From the NCBI RefSeq assembly GCF_002149035.1, contig NZ_NGFP01000080.1, forward strand, positions 1-33,838: a stretch of DNA of 33,838 nt, given 5' to 3'. The position numbers were made by a program, and so were the translations under genes. Shown piece after piece: positions 21,241 through 29,562 of the stretch (the first letter of the stretch is position 1; each line of letters begins with the position of its first letter). The notes beneath the pieces were generated by a model. That model was given only the letters and a program-made list of their open reading frames with translations. It did no database searches and was not told the origin of the DNA. Source of the DNA: Streptosporangium minutum (GTDB lineage: Bacteria; Actinomycetota; Actinomycetes; Streptosporangiales; Streptosporangiaceae).

Positions 21241-21287
21241 ATATATGTGCGTTAAGTCACGTCGATATATGTGCGTTAGATCACGTC
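21241..21287. repeat. 24-bp direct repeat upstream of the SpoIIE phosphatase gene
   Basis: Two copies of ATATATGTGCGTTA-N2-TCACGTC at 21241-21263 and 21265-21287 have a 24-bp period and differ only at the two central positions. The units are AT-rich in a GC-rich setting and lie 118-164 bp before the start codon. They are probably paired regulator sites or duplicated promoter elements. Confidence 0.8.
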
Positions 21288-21404
21288 TATCGACAGGACG
21301 GGAAGCAGCGTCCGGCCGTCCTGTCATCGGCCGGGGAGTCGGCGTGCGGCGGCGGGGGGACATGATCACCCCGCGGTCGCGGGCCGGGGAATGAGGCGCT
21401 GACC

Positions 21405-23531
21405 GTGGCGGGACGATTCCTTCCCCCGGACGGCGGGCTCGGCGGGGACGGCCTCGACGGGCTGGCAGGGGGCCTCCTCTCCATGCTGGAGGACGTCGGC
21501 GCCCACGCGGGGGCGATCTACCGCCTGGCCCCCGACGGCCAGGTGCTCGAACTGACGGTGATGCAGGGGTTGCCACGGGAGTTCGTCCGGCCGTGGGAGC
21601 GGGTGAGCCTGACCGCCCCCGTCCCGGTGGCCGACGCCTCACGGGAGAGGCGGCTGGTGTGGGTGGGAGGCGAGGAGGACATGGTGCGCCGCTACCCGGG
21701 CATCGCGCTCGCCCTGCCCTACGACTTCCGCATGGCCGCACTGCCGCTGGCCACCGCCACGGCCGACTGCGGAGGGGTGTTCGTGCTGTGGCCCGCCTCC
21801 CATCCCCCGCGGCTGTCCTCCGGCGAACGCGGCCGTCTTACGGCCGCGGCCGCCGACCTGGCGCGGAAGCTCGAGGAGTCCGGCCGGCCGGGCCCGCCGG
21901 ATCCGGGACCGCGCACCCCCGTCCCGCCCAGCGCGGTTCCCCTCGAAGGGCTCGGGGCGATGGTGGCACGCCTGCCCGAGGGGATATGCGCCATGGACGA
22001 CCATGGCCGCCTCACCTTCATCAGCCCGCGGGGGGCCGCGCTGATCGGCGAGTCGCCCCGGCGGCTGATCGGCGCCCAGCCCTGGACGGTGCTGCCCTGG
22101 CTGAACGATCCGGTGTACGAGGACCGCTACCGCGCAGCGATGATCACTCAGCAGCCGGCCTCGTTCGTGGCGCTGTGCCCTCCGGACCGCTGGCTGTGCT
22201 TCGACCTCTATCCGACCGTCTCCGGCATCACCGTGCGCATCACCCCGGCTCTGGTGGAGCCGGAGAACGTCCCGGTCCTCACGTCGGCGGTCGACTCGGC
22301 GATGCCCACCCGCGTCGGGGCGATCTACCACGTACTGCATCTGGCCAGCGCGTTGACGGAGGCCGCCTGCGTGCAGGACGTGGTGGACCTGGTCGCCGGC
22401 CAGATCATGCCCGCCTTCGGCGGTCAGGCCCTGGCCCTGCTGGTGGCCGAGGACGGCCGGCTGGGCGTCGTCGGCCACCGTGGCTACCCGCCCCACATCA
22501 TCGAGCAGTACGACCGCCTCCCGCTGACCTCGCCCACCCCGAGCGTGCGGACGATGGTCACCGGAGTGCCCAGCTTCTTCGAATCCTCCGAGGAACTGAA
22601 CCAGATCTACCCGCTGGCCGTCGCTCCGGACGACGGGATGGCGGCCTGGGCGTTCATGCCGCTGATCGCCTCGGGCCGGCCCGTCGGCACCTGCGTGCTC
22701 GCCTTCTCCCGGCCCCACCACTTCACCGTCGAGGAACGCGCCGTGCTGACCTCGCTCGGCGGGCTCATCGCCCAGGCGCTGGAACGCGCGCGTCTCTACG
22801 ACGCCAAGCTGGAGCTCGCCCACGGCCTGCAGGAGAGCCTGCTGCCCCACGCCCTCCCCCGGCTGCCCGGCCTGACCGCGGCCGCCCGTTACCTGCCCAG
22901 CACCGAGGGCATGGACATCGGCGGAGATTTCTACGACGTCATCCGGCTCAGCGATGACACCGTCGCCGCCATCATCGGCGACGTCCAGGGACACAACGTC
23001 ACCGCCGCGGCCCTCATGGGCCAGTTGCGCACCGCGGTGCGCGCCTACGCCACCATCGGCGCCGATCCCGGCGAGGTCCTGGCCCGTACCAACCGCCTGC
23101 TGGCCGACCTGGACCCCGACCTGTTCGCCACCTGCGTCTACGTCCAGCTCGACCTGCGCCACCGCAGGGCGTGCCTGGCCCGCGCCGGCCATCCCCAGCC
23201 CCTCCTGCGCCACCCCGACGGCGGCGTGCGGGTACTGGACGTGCCGGGCGGCCTGCTGCTGGGCCTCGACCCCGAGGCCCGGTATCCGTGCGTGGAGATC
23301 CCCCTGCCGGTCGGCTCCGTCCTGGCCCTCTACACCGACGGCCTGATCGAGACCCCCGGGGCCGATCTCGACGACGCCCTGGCCGAACTCGGCGTCGAGC
23401 TGGCGCGCCTCGGCGATCAGCACCTCGACGAGCTGGCCGACGCCATGATCCGGCACGCCCGGCGGACCAGCCGCCGCGGCGATGACATCGCCCTGCTCCT
23501 CCTGCGTCCCACTGCCGAGCCCGATCCCTGA
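21405..23531 (+). CDS. SpoIIE-type PP2C protein phosphatase with GAF-PAS-GAF sensor domains
   Basis: A 708-aa cytoplasmic sensor phosphatase. A first GAF-like domain spans about 20-155, a PAS domain about 190-295 (MVARLPEGICAMDDHGRLTFISPRGAALIG), a second GAF about 315-460, and the SpoIIE/PP2C catalytic domain about 480-705. Metal-binding motifs are GGDFYD, GDVQGHN, YTDGL and GDDIALLLL. The linker QESLLPHALP before the catalytic core is characteristic of RsbU-type phosphatases. Such enzymes usually dephosphorylate anti-anti-sigma factors, steering partner-switching sigma-factor control; no STAS or RsbW-like partner is adjacent. GTG 21405 is used, with a weak AGG-containing site upstream. The direct repeat at 21241-21287 may control it. 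Confidence 0.93.
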   Translation: MAGRFLPPDGGLGGDGLDGLAGGLLSMLEDVGAHAGAIYRLAPDGQVLELTVMQGLPREFVRPWERVSLTAPVPVADASRERRLVWVGGEEDMVRRYPGIALALPYDFRMAALPLATATADCGGVFVLWPASHPPRLSSGERGRLTAAAADLARKLEESGRPGPPDPGPRTPVPPSAVPLEGLGAMVARLPEGICAMDDHGRLTFISPRGAALIGESPRRLIGAQPWTVLPWLNDPVYEDRYRAAMITQQPASFVALCPPDRWLCFDLYPTVSGITVRITPALVEPENVPVLTSAVDSAMPTRVGAIYHVLHLASALTEAACVQDVVDLVAGQIMPAFGGQALALLVAEDGRLGVVGHRGYPPHIIEQYDRLPLTSPTPSVRTMVTGVPSFFESSEELNQIYPLAVAPDDGMAAWAFMPLIASGRPVGTCVLAFSRPHHFTVEERAVLTSLGGLIAQALERARLYDAKLELAHGLQESLLPHALPRLPGLTAAARYLPSTEGMDIGGDFYDVIRLSDDTVAAIIGDVQGHNVTAAALMGQLRTAVRAYATIGADPGEVLARTNRLLADLDPDLFATCVYVQLDLRHRRACLARAGHPQPLLRHPDGGVRVLDVPGGLLLGLDPEARYPCVEIPLPVGSVLALYTDGLIETPGADLDDALAELGVELARLGDQHLDELADAMIRHARRTSRRGDDIALLLLRPTAEPDP

Positions 23532-23552
23532 TCCCCGCTGCCGGGCCTGCTC

Positions 23553-24524
23553 TCACCCGTCTCTCTGCGCCTCCACCAGGACCTCACCGGCGTCCGTCCG
23601 GTAGTAGAGCACGGACCGCCCGGCACGCCGGCGCCGGACCAGCCGGGCGTCGAACAGGACCTTGAGGTGGCGGCCCACCGACCCCAGCCCCTGGCCGGTC
23701 AGCGCCACCAGCTGGGAGGTGCTCTTCGGGGTGTCGAGGAGGACGAGGACGCCCGCCCGCGCGGGCCCCAGCAACGCTCGCAGGGTGTCGGGCACCGGCG
23801 CCCGGCCCGCCTCGGCCAGGGCGCCCGAGCACGGGTACACCACGGCGTACCGGTGCGGCGCGTCCCACGAGACCCAGCTCTGGCAGGGTGTGACGGGGAC
23901 GAGCATCAGCCGGGCGCCGGAGAGCTCTCGCGGCGGGTCGTCGCCCGTGGTGATCTGCAGCCGGCTCTCCCCGAGCCAGCGCATCCCCGGGCGCATGCCG
24001 TCCAGGACGGCGGCCCAGCCTCCCTGGCCCAGCCGCGCCGTCCGCGCGATGACGTCGGCCTCGATGATCCGCCGGCTCTGCGGCCAGGAGGGGAGCACCG
24101 CTTCCGTCCACACCCACTCCAGGAGGTCGGCGGCGCGTGCCGGCAGATCGGAGCGGTGCAGCCGGACCGGGAGCGGGCCGCCCAGTGACACGGCCAGGTC
24201 GGCGCGGGCGGCCTCGGGCGGCGTCTCGCGTATGCGCGCCAGCTCCTCCTCGAACGCCTGCTCGCCCTCGCCCACCGGCGTGGGGGTGAGGAAGGTCGCG
24301 TTCCAGCCGCGCCCCAGAGCGGCCCGTACGAGCAGCGCGGTGACCTGGTCGCCTGCCAGCCGCTCCCGGTAGCCGGGCAGGTGGGCGTCGAGCCACGCGC
24401 GCTCGCCCGGGTGCGCGGCCGTCCCCCGATCCAGGGTCTTCAGCCTCGCGGTGGCCTCGGCCAGCGGGGAGACGACGAACCTGCTTCCCGCGAGCGTGTC
24501 CGCGTTGACCTGCCACCAGCCCAC
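23553..24524 (-). CDS. ArsR-type winged-helix regulator with DUF5937
   Basis: A 323-aa protein with a long N-terminal domain resembling DUF5937 (LAGSRFVVSPLAEATARLKTL ... PSWPQSRRIIEADVIARTARLGQGGWAAVLDGMRPGMRW) and a C-terminal ArsR-like winged helix (LRALLGPARAGVLVLLDTPKSTSQLVALTGQGLGSVGRHLKVLFDARLVRRRRAGRSVLYYRT). There is no cysteine metal site. GTG 24524 is preceded by GGAGGGGG four bases upstream. It converges on the phosphatase gene with only 21 bp between stops. The effector and targets are unknown; the family is common in actinobacteria but uncharacterised as far as I know. Confidence 0.88.
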   Translation of the reverse strand: MGWWQVNADTLAGSRFVVSPLAEATARLKTLDRGTAAHPGERAWLDAHLPGYRERLAGDQVTALLVRAALGRGWNATFLTPTPVGEGEQAFEEELARIRETPPEAARADLAVSLGGPLPVRLHRSDLPARAADLLEWVWTEAVLPSWPQSRRIIEADVIARTARLGQGGWAAVLDGMRPGMRWLGESRLQITTGDDPPRELSGARLMLVPVTPCQSWVSWDAPHRYAVVYPCSGALAEAGRAPVPDTLRALLGPARAGVLVLLDTPKSTSQLVALTGQGLGSVGRHLKVLFDARLVRRRRAGRSVLYYRTDAGEVLVEAQRDG

Positions 24525-24733
24525 TGTTCCCCCTCCCCGCGAAACGGTAACGTGCCGGCGGTCGGACCGCCGGGACTCCCCCTCGCACGCCTGCCGCGGG
24601 CCCCTTCCGGACGCCGGAGCCCACGCCGTACGGTGGCCGGGTCACGGCCGGGCTCCGGCCGCACGGCGGCGGGGTGAGCGGCGTGCCCGGTCCGGCACGG
24701 GGCGAGCGTCGCGCTCGCATCCGGCGCCACGCC

Positions 24734-25714
24734 TCACACGGTGATGACGACCTTGCCGCGCGCGTGGCCTCCTCTCAGATACCGGATGGCCTCGGGGACC
24801 TCGCTCAGCGGGTAGGTCCTGTCGACGATCGGCGTGACCTTGCCCGCCTCGATGAGCTCCCCGCAGTACCGGAGGTCCTCCTCGCGCTCCGCCGACATCA
24901 GCGCACGCAGCCTCTGGCGCACGAACGGCGCCAGCAGGAGTGCCCGGAGCTGGCGATCCGTACCCTGCAACCACCGTCCTCCCCCTTCGCCGCCGACGAT
25001 GACGAGGGTTCCCCGGGGGGTGAGGGCGCGCCGGAGGCGGGACAGCGAGCGGCGTCCCGCGGTGTCGAGGATGAGGTCGTAGCGGCGCGCCCCGTCCGCG
25101 AAGTCCTCGCGCGTGTAGTCGATGACGTCGTCCGCGCCGATCGACCGGACCAGGTCCGTCTTCGTGGTGCCGCACACGCCGGTGACGTCCGCGCCGAACG
25201 CCTTGGCCAGCTGCACCGCGAACGTCCCCACGCCTCCGCCCGCGCCGATGACCAGCACCCTCTGGCCCGCCCGGACCTGTCCCCTGTCGCGAAGTCCCTG
25301 GAGGGCGGCGACGGCGGAGGCGGGGACCGCCGCCGCCTGCTCGAAGGTGACGTTCGCCGGCTTCCGGGCGAGCCTGTCCTCCCGGGCGCAGGCGTACTCG
25401 GCGAAGGAGCCGCCGCAGGTGCCGAACACCTCGTCGCCGGGCCGGAACCGGGTCACGTTCCGGCCGACCGCCTCGACGCGCCCGGCGACGTCCAGGCCCG
25501 GCACCCGGGACCCCGGCCTGAGCAGCCCGAAGCCCCCGATGCGGACGACGTACGGCAGTCCCGTGACGAGGTGCCAGACTCCCTGGTCCACGCCGGCCGC
25601 GTGGACGCGTACGAGCACGTCGTCGTCCCCGGCGACCGGCTTGTCGATGTCGCCGAGCCGCAGCGCGTCAGGTGAGCAGTAGGCGTCTCGGACCATCGCC
25701 TTCATCGTCGTCAC
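24734..25714 (-). CDS. NAD(P)-dependent MDR oxidoreductase (quinone reductase-like)
   Basis: A 326-aa medium-chain dehydrogenase/reductase without the catalytic zinc ligands of alcohol dehydrogenases. Visible are the N-terminal GroES-like domain (DVLVRVHAAGVDQGVWH, VPGLDVAGRVEAVG), the nucleotide-binding VLVIGAGGGVGTFAVQLAKAFGADVTGV, and the C-terminal VTPIVDRTYPLSEVPEAIRYLRGGHARGKVVITV. Such proteins reduce quinones or enones with NADPH. GTG 25714 follows GGAGG by four bases. ATG 25705, the start usual in the family (MKAM...), and ATG 25738 are alternatives. It is transcribed alone and no regulator is adjacent on its strand. Confidence 0.9.
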   Translation of the reverse strand: MTTMKAMVRDAYCSPDALRLGDIDKPVAGDDDVLVRVHAAGVDQGVWHLVTGLPYVVRIGGFGLLRPGSRVPGLDVAGRVEAVGRNVTRFRPGDEVFGTCGGSFAEYACAREDRLARKPANVTFEQAAAVPASAVAALQGLRDRGQVRAGQRVLVIGAGGGVGTFAVQLAKAFGADVTGVCGTTKTDLVRSIGADDVIDYTREDFADGARRYDLILDTAGRRSLSRLRRALTPRGTLVIVGGEGGGRWLQGTDRQLRALLLAPFVRQRLRALMSAEREEDLRYCGELIEAGKVTPIVDRTYPLSEVPEAIRYLRGGHARGKVVITV

Positions 25715-25941
25715 GTCGCCTCCGGTGTCAGTGGGCATGATGGCCGGCCTTTCGGGTGAGCGCGGCTCGGGCCGCGGCTGGAACACACTCGTCCCGCCAC
25801 TGAGGGTTCGTCCCCTCCCCCGGCTGCCGGACGATCGGCGGCGGCTCCGCGGTCGAGGCCACGGCCTCTCCCCGTCGCCGGAGATCGACGCAGTCGGGCG
25901 GGGGACGGCGCGGTCGCGCGCGCCGGGCCCGGCGAGGACGG

Positions 25942-26166
25942 CTACGCCTCGGTGTCCGGATACTGGAAGACCTCGTCGAGCGGGACCCCGAACACCCGGG
26001 CGATCTGAAACGCCATCTCGAGCGAGGGCGAGTAACGCCCCCGCTCGATGGCGATGACGGTCTGGCGGGTCACGCCGATGCGGTCCGCCAGGTCCGCCTG
26101 CGTCATCTCTCCGTGCGCGAACCGGAGGGACCGGATCGCGTTCGTGACCCTGGTGGGCTTGACCAC
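25942..26166 (-). CDS. Small XRE-family HTH regulator
   Basis: A 74-aa protein consisting of little more than a Cro/C1-type HTH: MTQADLADRIGVTRQTVIAIERGRYSPSLEMAFQIARVFGVPLDEVFQY. It belongs to the short YozG/YvaO-like regulators that are paired with small membrane proteins. GTG 26166 lies two bases after the stop of the upstream membrane gene, so translation is coupled. It probably represses its own operon through the TGTAAA-type repeats at 26601-26645. Confidence 0.92.
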   Translation of the reverse strand: MVKPTRVTNAIRSLRFAHGEMTQADLADRIGVTRQTVIAIERGRYSPSLEMAFQIARVFGVPLDEVFQYPDTEA

Positions 26167-26168
26167 GG

Positions 26169-26588
26169 CTAGAAGCCCCGGCGGTAAGCGACGATCTTCG
26201 TGATCGAAGAGGCGAGCGCGTCGAGGACGAATGCCAGGTAGAGCGCGTTGGCGATCCAGAAGTTCTCGTACTCCGCCAGCGTCAGGGCGAGCGCCGCCAC
26301 GCCACCGGCGGCGAGGACGTAGTACCCGGCGCGCCGGCCGTGCCGATGGATGTCGGCGTCCCGCTCGTCCTTCCTGTCCGCCTCCCCGGGCGAGGCGATC
26401 CCGGCCACGATGTGCGCGACGACGTTCACCGCCAGCGCGACGCCGATGGCCGTGAGCATCGGCCGCACGTAGGCGATCTCCGTGACCTCCGCTGCCCGGA
26501 CCTGCCCGAGGACGGTCGCGAAGTAGACCAGGGACACGCCGGCCGCGACCACCGCATAGATCCACGCGCGCTTCTCTTCGAATGACAC
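26169..26588 (-). CDS. Small four-helix membrane protein paired with the XRE regulator
   Basis: A 139-aa membrane protein with hydrophobic segments at about 9-28 (AWIYAVVAAGVSLVYFATVL), 40-62 (PMLTAIGVALAVNVVAHIVAGI), 82-100 (YYVLAAGGVAALALTLAEY) and 104-122. A charged loop (EADRKDERDADIHRHGRR) lies between the second and third. GTG 26588 is preceded by GGGGAG with good spacing. Longer frames beginning upstream would read through the promoter repeats and are rejected. It is the first gene of a two-gene operon. Membrane protein plus tiny XRE regulator is a recurrent pairing; the function of the membrane partner is unknown. Confidence 0.85.
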   Translation of the reverse strand: MSFEEKRAWIYAVVAAGVSLVYFATVLGQVRAAEVTEIAYVRPMLTAIGVALAVNVVAHIVAGIASPGEADRKDERDADIHRHGRRAGYYVLAAGGVAALALTLAEYENFWIANALYLAFVLDALASSITKIVAYRRGF

Positions 26589-26600
26589 GCCCGCTCCCCA

Positions 26601-26645
26601 TGTAAAACAAACTTGACATTGATGAATGTAAAGCAAAGCCGACAT
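26601..26645 (-). repeat. 19-bp direct repeats, probable XRE operator
   Basis: TGTAAAACAAACTTGACAT (26601-26619) and TGTAAAGCAAAGCCGACAT (26627-26645) match at 15 of 19 positions with a 26-bp period. They overlap the promoter of the membrane protein/XRE operon, one covering the -35/-10 spacer and the other lying downstream of the -10 box. Confidence 0.75.
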
Positions 26646-26652
26646 AACGTCA
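26625..26652 (-). promoter_or_regulatory. Sigma70-type promoter of the membrane protein/XRE operon
   Basis: On the minus strand TTGACG is followed after exactly 17 bp by TACATT, about 35 bp upstream of the start codon. The operator-like repeats overlap it, consistent with autorepression. Confidence 0.65.
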
Positions 26653-26787
26653 AACATTTTTAACTTCCACCTGGTCACGGGCCTGCGGGCGGCGCCATCC
26701 GCTCACCGTCGTCGCGGATGCGGCCCCCGACCGCCTCAGCGCCACCCGGAGGCGGGCCGGAACCCGGGGGGAAGCTGCCACGCGGCC

Positions 26788-26817
26788 TTGACTTATATAA
26801 GCAGTCTCTAATATTTT
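26788..26817 (+). promoter_or_regulatory. Promoter and palindrome upstream of the SRPBCC gene
   Basis: TTGACT (26788-26793) is followed after 18 bp by TATTTT (26812-26817), or after 15 bp by TAATAT. The perfect palindrome CTTATATAAG (26792-26801) overlaps the -35 box and could be a repressor site. The start codon is about 155 bp downstream. Confidence 0.45.
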
Positions 26818-26973
26818 CTCTCGTCATGCGGGCGTTCGAGGTGCCGGCGTGCGGCGCGATCCCGTCCGGCCCCGCACCCCGCATCCGGAGCCGCCCGCCG
26901 CGGAAGCGGACCGGGGCGGACGTGAATGCCGGCTCCGCGATCCCGGCGAGGAACCAGGTCAGAGGAGAGCTTC

Positions 26974-27606
26974 ATGATCGATGTCACTCAGCAGATCAAC
27001 GCCGTACGGCGCGAGGTCGGCAAGCGCGTACTGGAGGCGGGTGAGGCCCGGATCGTGACCGTCAGCCAGACCTACGAGGCCGATGTCGAGGACGTCTGGG
27101 ACGCCTGCACCGATCCCGAGCGCATCTCCCGGTGGTTCCTGCCCGTCTCGGGTGACCTGCGCCTGAACGGCCGCTACCAGCTTCAGGGCAACGCGAGCGG
27201 GAGGATCGAGCGCTGCGACCCGCCCGCCAGCTTCTCGGCCACCTGGGAGTACGGCGGGAACGTCAGCTGGATCGAGGTCCGGCTGACGTCCGCCTCCGGG
27301 GGCGGGACCCGATTCGAGCTCGAGCACACCGCTCACGTCGACGACGAGCAGTGGGCCCAGTTCGGACCCGGCGTGGTCGGCATCGGCTGGGATCTGGGAC
27401 TCATGGGCCTGGCCACCCACCTGTCGTCCGGACAGGCCGTGGACCCGCAGGAGAGCGCGGCATGGACGGCGTCCGACCAGGGCAGGCAGTTCATGTCGCT
27501 CAGCAGCCGGCAGTGGTGCGATGCGAGCATCGCCGCAGGCACGGACGGAGCCGAGGCGCGGGCCGCGGCGGACCGGACCACCGCCGCCTACACCGCCACC
27601 CCCTGA
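26974..27606 (+). CDS. SRPBCC (AHSA1/START-like) domain protein
   Basis: A 210-aa protein with an Activator-of-Hsp90-homology-1-like SRPBCC fold: VTVSQTYEADVEDVWDACTDPERISRWFLPVSGDLRLNGRYQLQGNASGRIERCDPPASFSATWEYGGNVSWIEVRLTSASGGGTRFELEHTA. The fold makes a hydrophobic pocket, but the ligand is unknown. The C-terminal third (DLGLMGLATHLSSGQ ... FMSLSSRQWCDASIAAG) is common in actinobacterial members. ATG 26974 follows AGGAG. Such genes are often joined to an ArsR gene; here none is adjacent. It converges on the carboxylase operon, and a shared hairpin overlaps its stop codon. Confidence 0.88.
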   Translation: MIDVTQQINAVRREVGKRVLEAGEARIVTVSQTYEADVEDVWDACTDPERISRWFLPVSGDLRLNGRYQLQGNASGRIERCDPPASFSATWEYGGNVSWIEVRLTSASGGGTRFELEHTAHVDDEQWAQFGPGVVGIGWDLGLMGLATHLSSGQAVDPQESAAWTASDQGRQFMSLSSRQWCDASIAAGTDGAEARAAADRTTAAYTATP

Positions 27607-27629
27607 CGGGGCCCGCCGTCCCCGTCAGG
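27602..27629. terminator. Bidirectional terminator hairpin
   Basis: CCTGACGGGG (27602-27611) and CCCCGTCAGG (27620-27629) form a perfect 10-bp stem with an 8-nt loop. It includes the TGA stop of the SRPBCC gene and lies 27 bp from the stop of the opposing biotin carboxylase gene, so it can serve both strands. Confidence 0.75.
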
Positions 27630-27655
27630 CAGGCGGCTCCGCCGGGCCGCGGCGG

Positions 27656-29008
27656 TCAGGCGCCGCCGGTGCCCATGTCGTCGACCAGGGCCGTCGTGTG
27701 CTTGGCCGCGCGGAACACCGGGTTCTCCAGCACCTCGCGCAGGAAGTCCAGGGTCGTGTGCACCCCCCGCCCGGAGACGCGGAACTCCTCCAGGGCACGG
27801 CCGGCCCGCGCGATGGCCTGCCGGCGGTCCGGGGCCCAGACCGCGACCTTGGCCAGCAGCGGGTCGTAGTCCGCCGTCACCCGGAAGCCGGGATAGCCGT
27901 GGGTGTCCACCCGCACGAACGGGCCGCTCGACGGCAGGAACTCCTCGACCACGCCGGGCGTCGGCAGGAACCCGCGGCGGGGATCCTCGGCGTTGACGCG
28001 GCACTCGATCGACACGCCCCGGGGCTGGACGTCCTCCTGGCGGATGGACAGCCCGTACCCGGCAGCGACGCGGAGCTGCTCCCGGACCAGGTCGACGCCG
28101 GTCACCAGCTCGGTGACCGGGTGCTCGACCTGGATCCGGCAGTTGACCTCCATGAAGAAGAAGTCGTCACCGTCGACGAGGAACTCGTAGGTGCCGGCCC
28201 CGGCGTAGTTCACCTCCCGGGCGGCGTGCACCGCGGCGGCGCAGATGCGGTCGGCCAGCTCCCGGGGAAGCCCCGGGGCGGGCGTCTCCTCGATCAGCTT
28301 CTGCCGGCGCCGCTGCACCGAGCAGTCCCGTTCACCGAGCTGGACCACGCCTCCCGCGCCGTCACCGAGCACCTGCACCTCGATGTGCCGGGCGTTCTCC
28401 AGGAACGTCTCCATGTAGAGACGGGGATCGCCGAAAGCCGCCTGGGCGCCGGCACGCGCCTGCGCGTAGGCACGCGGCAGCTCCCGGGCGTCCCGCACCA
28501 CGGTCATACCGCGCCCGCCTCCGCCGGCGGTGGCCTTGATGATCACCGGGTAGCCGATCTCGCCGGCGACGGACTTGGCCTGCTCCAGCGTGACGAGCGA
28601 CCGTGAGCTGCCGGGAACCACCGGCAGCCCGGCGGCCTGGGCGATCTCCCGGGCCTGCGCCTTGTCGCCGAGCCGGCTGAGCAGCGACGCGGAGGGACCG
28701 ATGAAGGTCAGCCCCTCGGCTTCGCAGATCTCCGCGAAGTCGGGGTCCTCCGACAGGAAGCCGTACCCGGGATGCACGGCGTCGGCACCGGTCTGCAGCG
28801 CCGCCGTGACGATCGCGGCGGCGTTGAGGTAGCTGAGCCGGGGGGACGGGGGGCCGATGCGGACGCACTCGTCGGCGAAGCGGGCGACGGCGGACTCACG
28901 GTCGCTGTCCGAGCAGACCGCGACGGTCCGGATGCCCATTTCACGGCAGGTGCGGGCGACACGGAGCGCGATCTCGCCTCGGTTCGCGATCAGGATCGTC
29001 GAAAACAA
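27656..29008 (-). CDS. accC: Acetyl-CoA carboxylase, biotin carboxylase subunit
   Basis: A 450-aa ATP-grasp enzyme that carboxylates the biotin of BCCP with bicarbonate and ATP. It shows FSTILIANRGEIALRV at the N-terminus, GYGFLSEDPDFAE, the glycine-rich KATAGGGGRGM, ERDCSVQRRRQKLIEETPAP, and the catalytic region EVNCRIQVEHPVTELVTGVDLV. The usual NTR of EMNTRLQVEHPVTE reads NCR. The length equals stand-alone AccC, not the longer BC-BCCP fusions used by actinobacterial acyl-CoA carboxylases. The start is TTG 29008, with AGAGG upstream; no ATG fits. It is the last gene of the accDA-accB-accC operon and probably supplies malonyl-CoA. Confidence 0.95.
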   Translation of the reverse strand: MFSTILIANRGEIALRVARTCREMGIRTVAVCSDSDRESAVARFADECVRIGPPSPRLSYLNAAAIVTAALQTGADAVHPGYGFLSEDPDFAEICEAEGLTFIGPSASLLSRLGDKAQAREIAQAAGLPVVPGSSRSLVTLEQAKSVAGEIGYPVIIKATAGGGGRGMTVVRDARELPRAYAQARAGAQAAFGDPRLYMETFLENARHIEVQVLGDGAGGVVQLGERDCSVQRRRQKLIEETPAPGLPRELADRICAAAVHAAREVNYAGAGTYEFLVDGDDFFFMEVNCRIQVEHPVTELVTGVDLVREQLRVAAGYGLSIRQEDVQPRGVSIECRVNAEDPRRGFLPTPGVVEEFLPSSGPFVRVDTHGYPGFRVTADYDPLLAKVAVWAPDRRQAIARAGRALEEFRVSGRGVHTTLDFLREVLENPVFRAAKHTTALVDDMGTGGA

Positions 29009-29046
29009 TGGGTTCCTCTCAATCGCGGTGGTTCCGAGGACTCGGC

Positions 29047-29562
29047 TCACACGGGGGCGAGCACGAACAGCGCCTCGCCGTACTCCACCGGTGACCCGTC
29101 GGGCACGAGCACCTCGACGACGCGGCCGGGCCGATCGACCTCGACCGCGTTCATCAGCTTCATCGCCTCCACGATCGCCACCTGCTGCCCCGCCACCATC
29201 TCGTCCCCGACTGCGGCGAACGGCGGCGCACCGGGTGAGGGGGCGTGGTAGAACGTTCCGACCAGGGGCGCGTGGACGACGAACGGGCCGTCGTCCTCGG
29301 GGCCGGCCTCCGGTCCCGCGGGCGCCGCGGCCTCGGGACGCCCCCAGGTGGCAGCCTGCCCGTTCGGTACAGCCTGCCCGTTCGGAGCAGCCTGCCCGTT
29401 CGGAGCGGGCCCCGGTTCGGGCCACTCGACCTGGACGAGCAGATCGCCCGCCTGCACCCGCACGCTCTTCAGCGGCCCTTTGGCGGCCTCGATGAGGTTG
29501 GCGGCCTGCCGGCAGAGCTCGTCGATCCCGCTCGGCTCGGCACCAGTGGATTCGTTGTTCAT
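29047..29562 (-). CDS. accB: Acetyl-CoA carboxylase biotin carboxyl carrier protein
   Basis: A 171-aa BCCP. The N-terminal region ([35 protein letters not shown]) matches AccB. A Pro/Ala/Gly linker includes three PNGQA repeats. The biotinyl domain has [20 protein letters not shown] and the biotin-attachment motif [10 protein letters not shown] 29562 overlaps the stop of the carboxyltransferase gene by 4 bp (ATGA) and has GAGG upstream; GTG 29568 is an alternative. It carries carboxybiotin between AccC and the fused carboxyltransferase. Confidence 0.95.
   Translation of the reverse strand: MNNESTGAEPSGIDELCRQAANLIEAAKGPLKSVRVQAGDLLVQVEWPEPGPAPNGQAAPNGQAVPNGQAATWGRPEAAAPAGPEAGPEDDGPFVVHAPLVGTFYHAPSPGAPPFAAVGDEMVAGQQVAIVEAMKLMNAVEVDRPGRVVEVLVPDGSPVEYGEALFVLAPV
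29351..29404 (-). repeat. 18-bp tandem repeat in the accB linker (three copies)
   Basis: Three nearly identical 18-bp units (29351-29368, 29369-29386, 29387-29404) encode the hexapeptide family [12 protein letters not shown] in the flexible linker between the N-terminal and biotinyl domains. Length variation between relatives is expected here. Confidence 0.9.

Larger units (their letters stand above)
26589..26973. other. Divergent intergenic region with two opposite promoters
   Basis: These 385 bp separate the membrane protein/XRE operon (minus) from the SRPBCC gene (plus). The left end (26599-26660) is AT-rich with direct repeats and a minus-strand promoter. The stretch 26660-26785 is GC-rich and featureless. 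An AT-rich promoter-like segment lies at 26788-26820. No further gene is seen. Confidence 0.7.
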
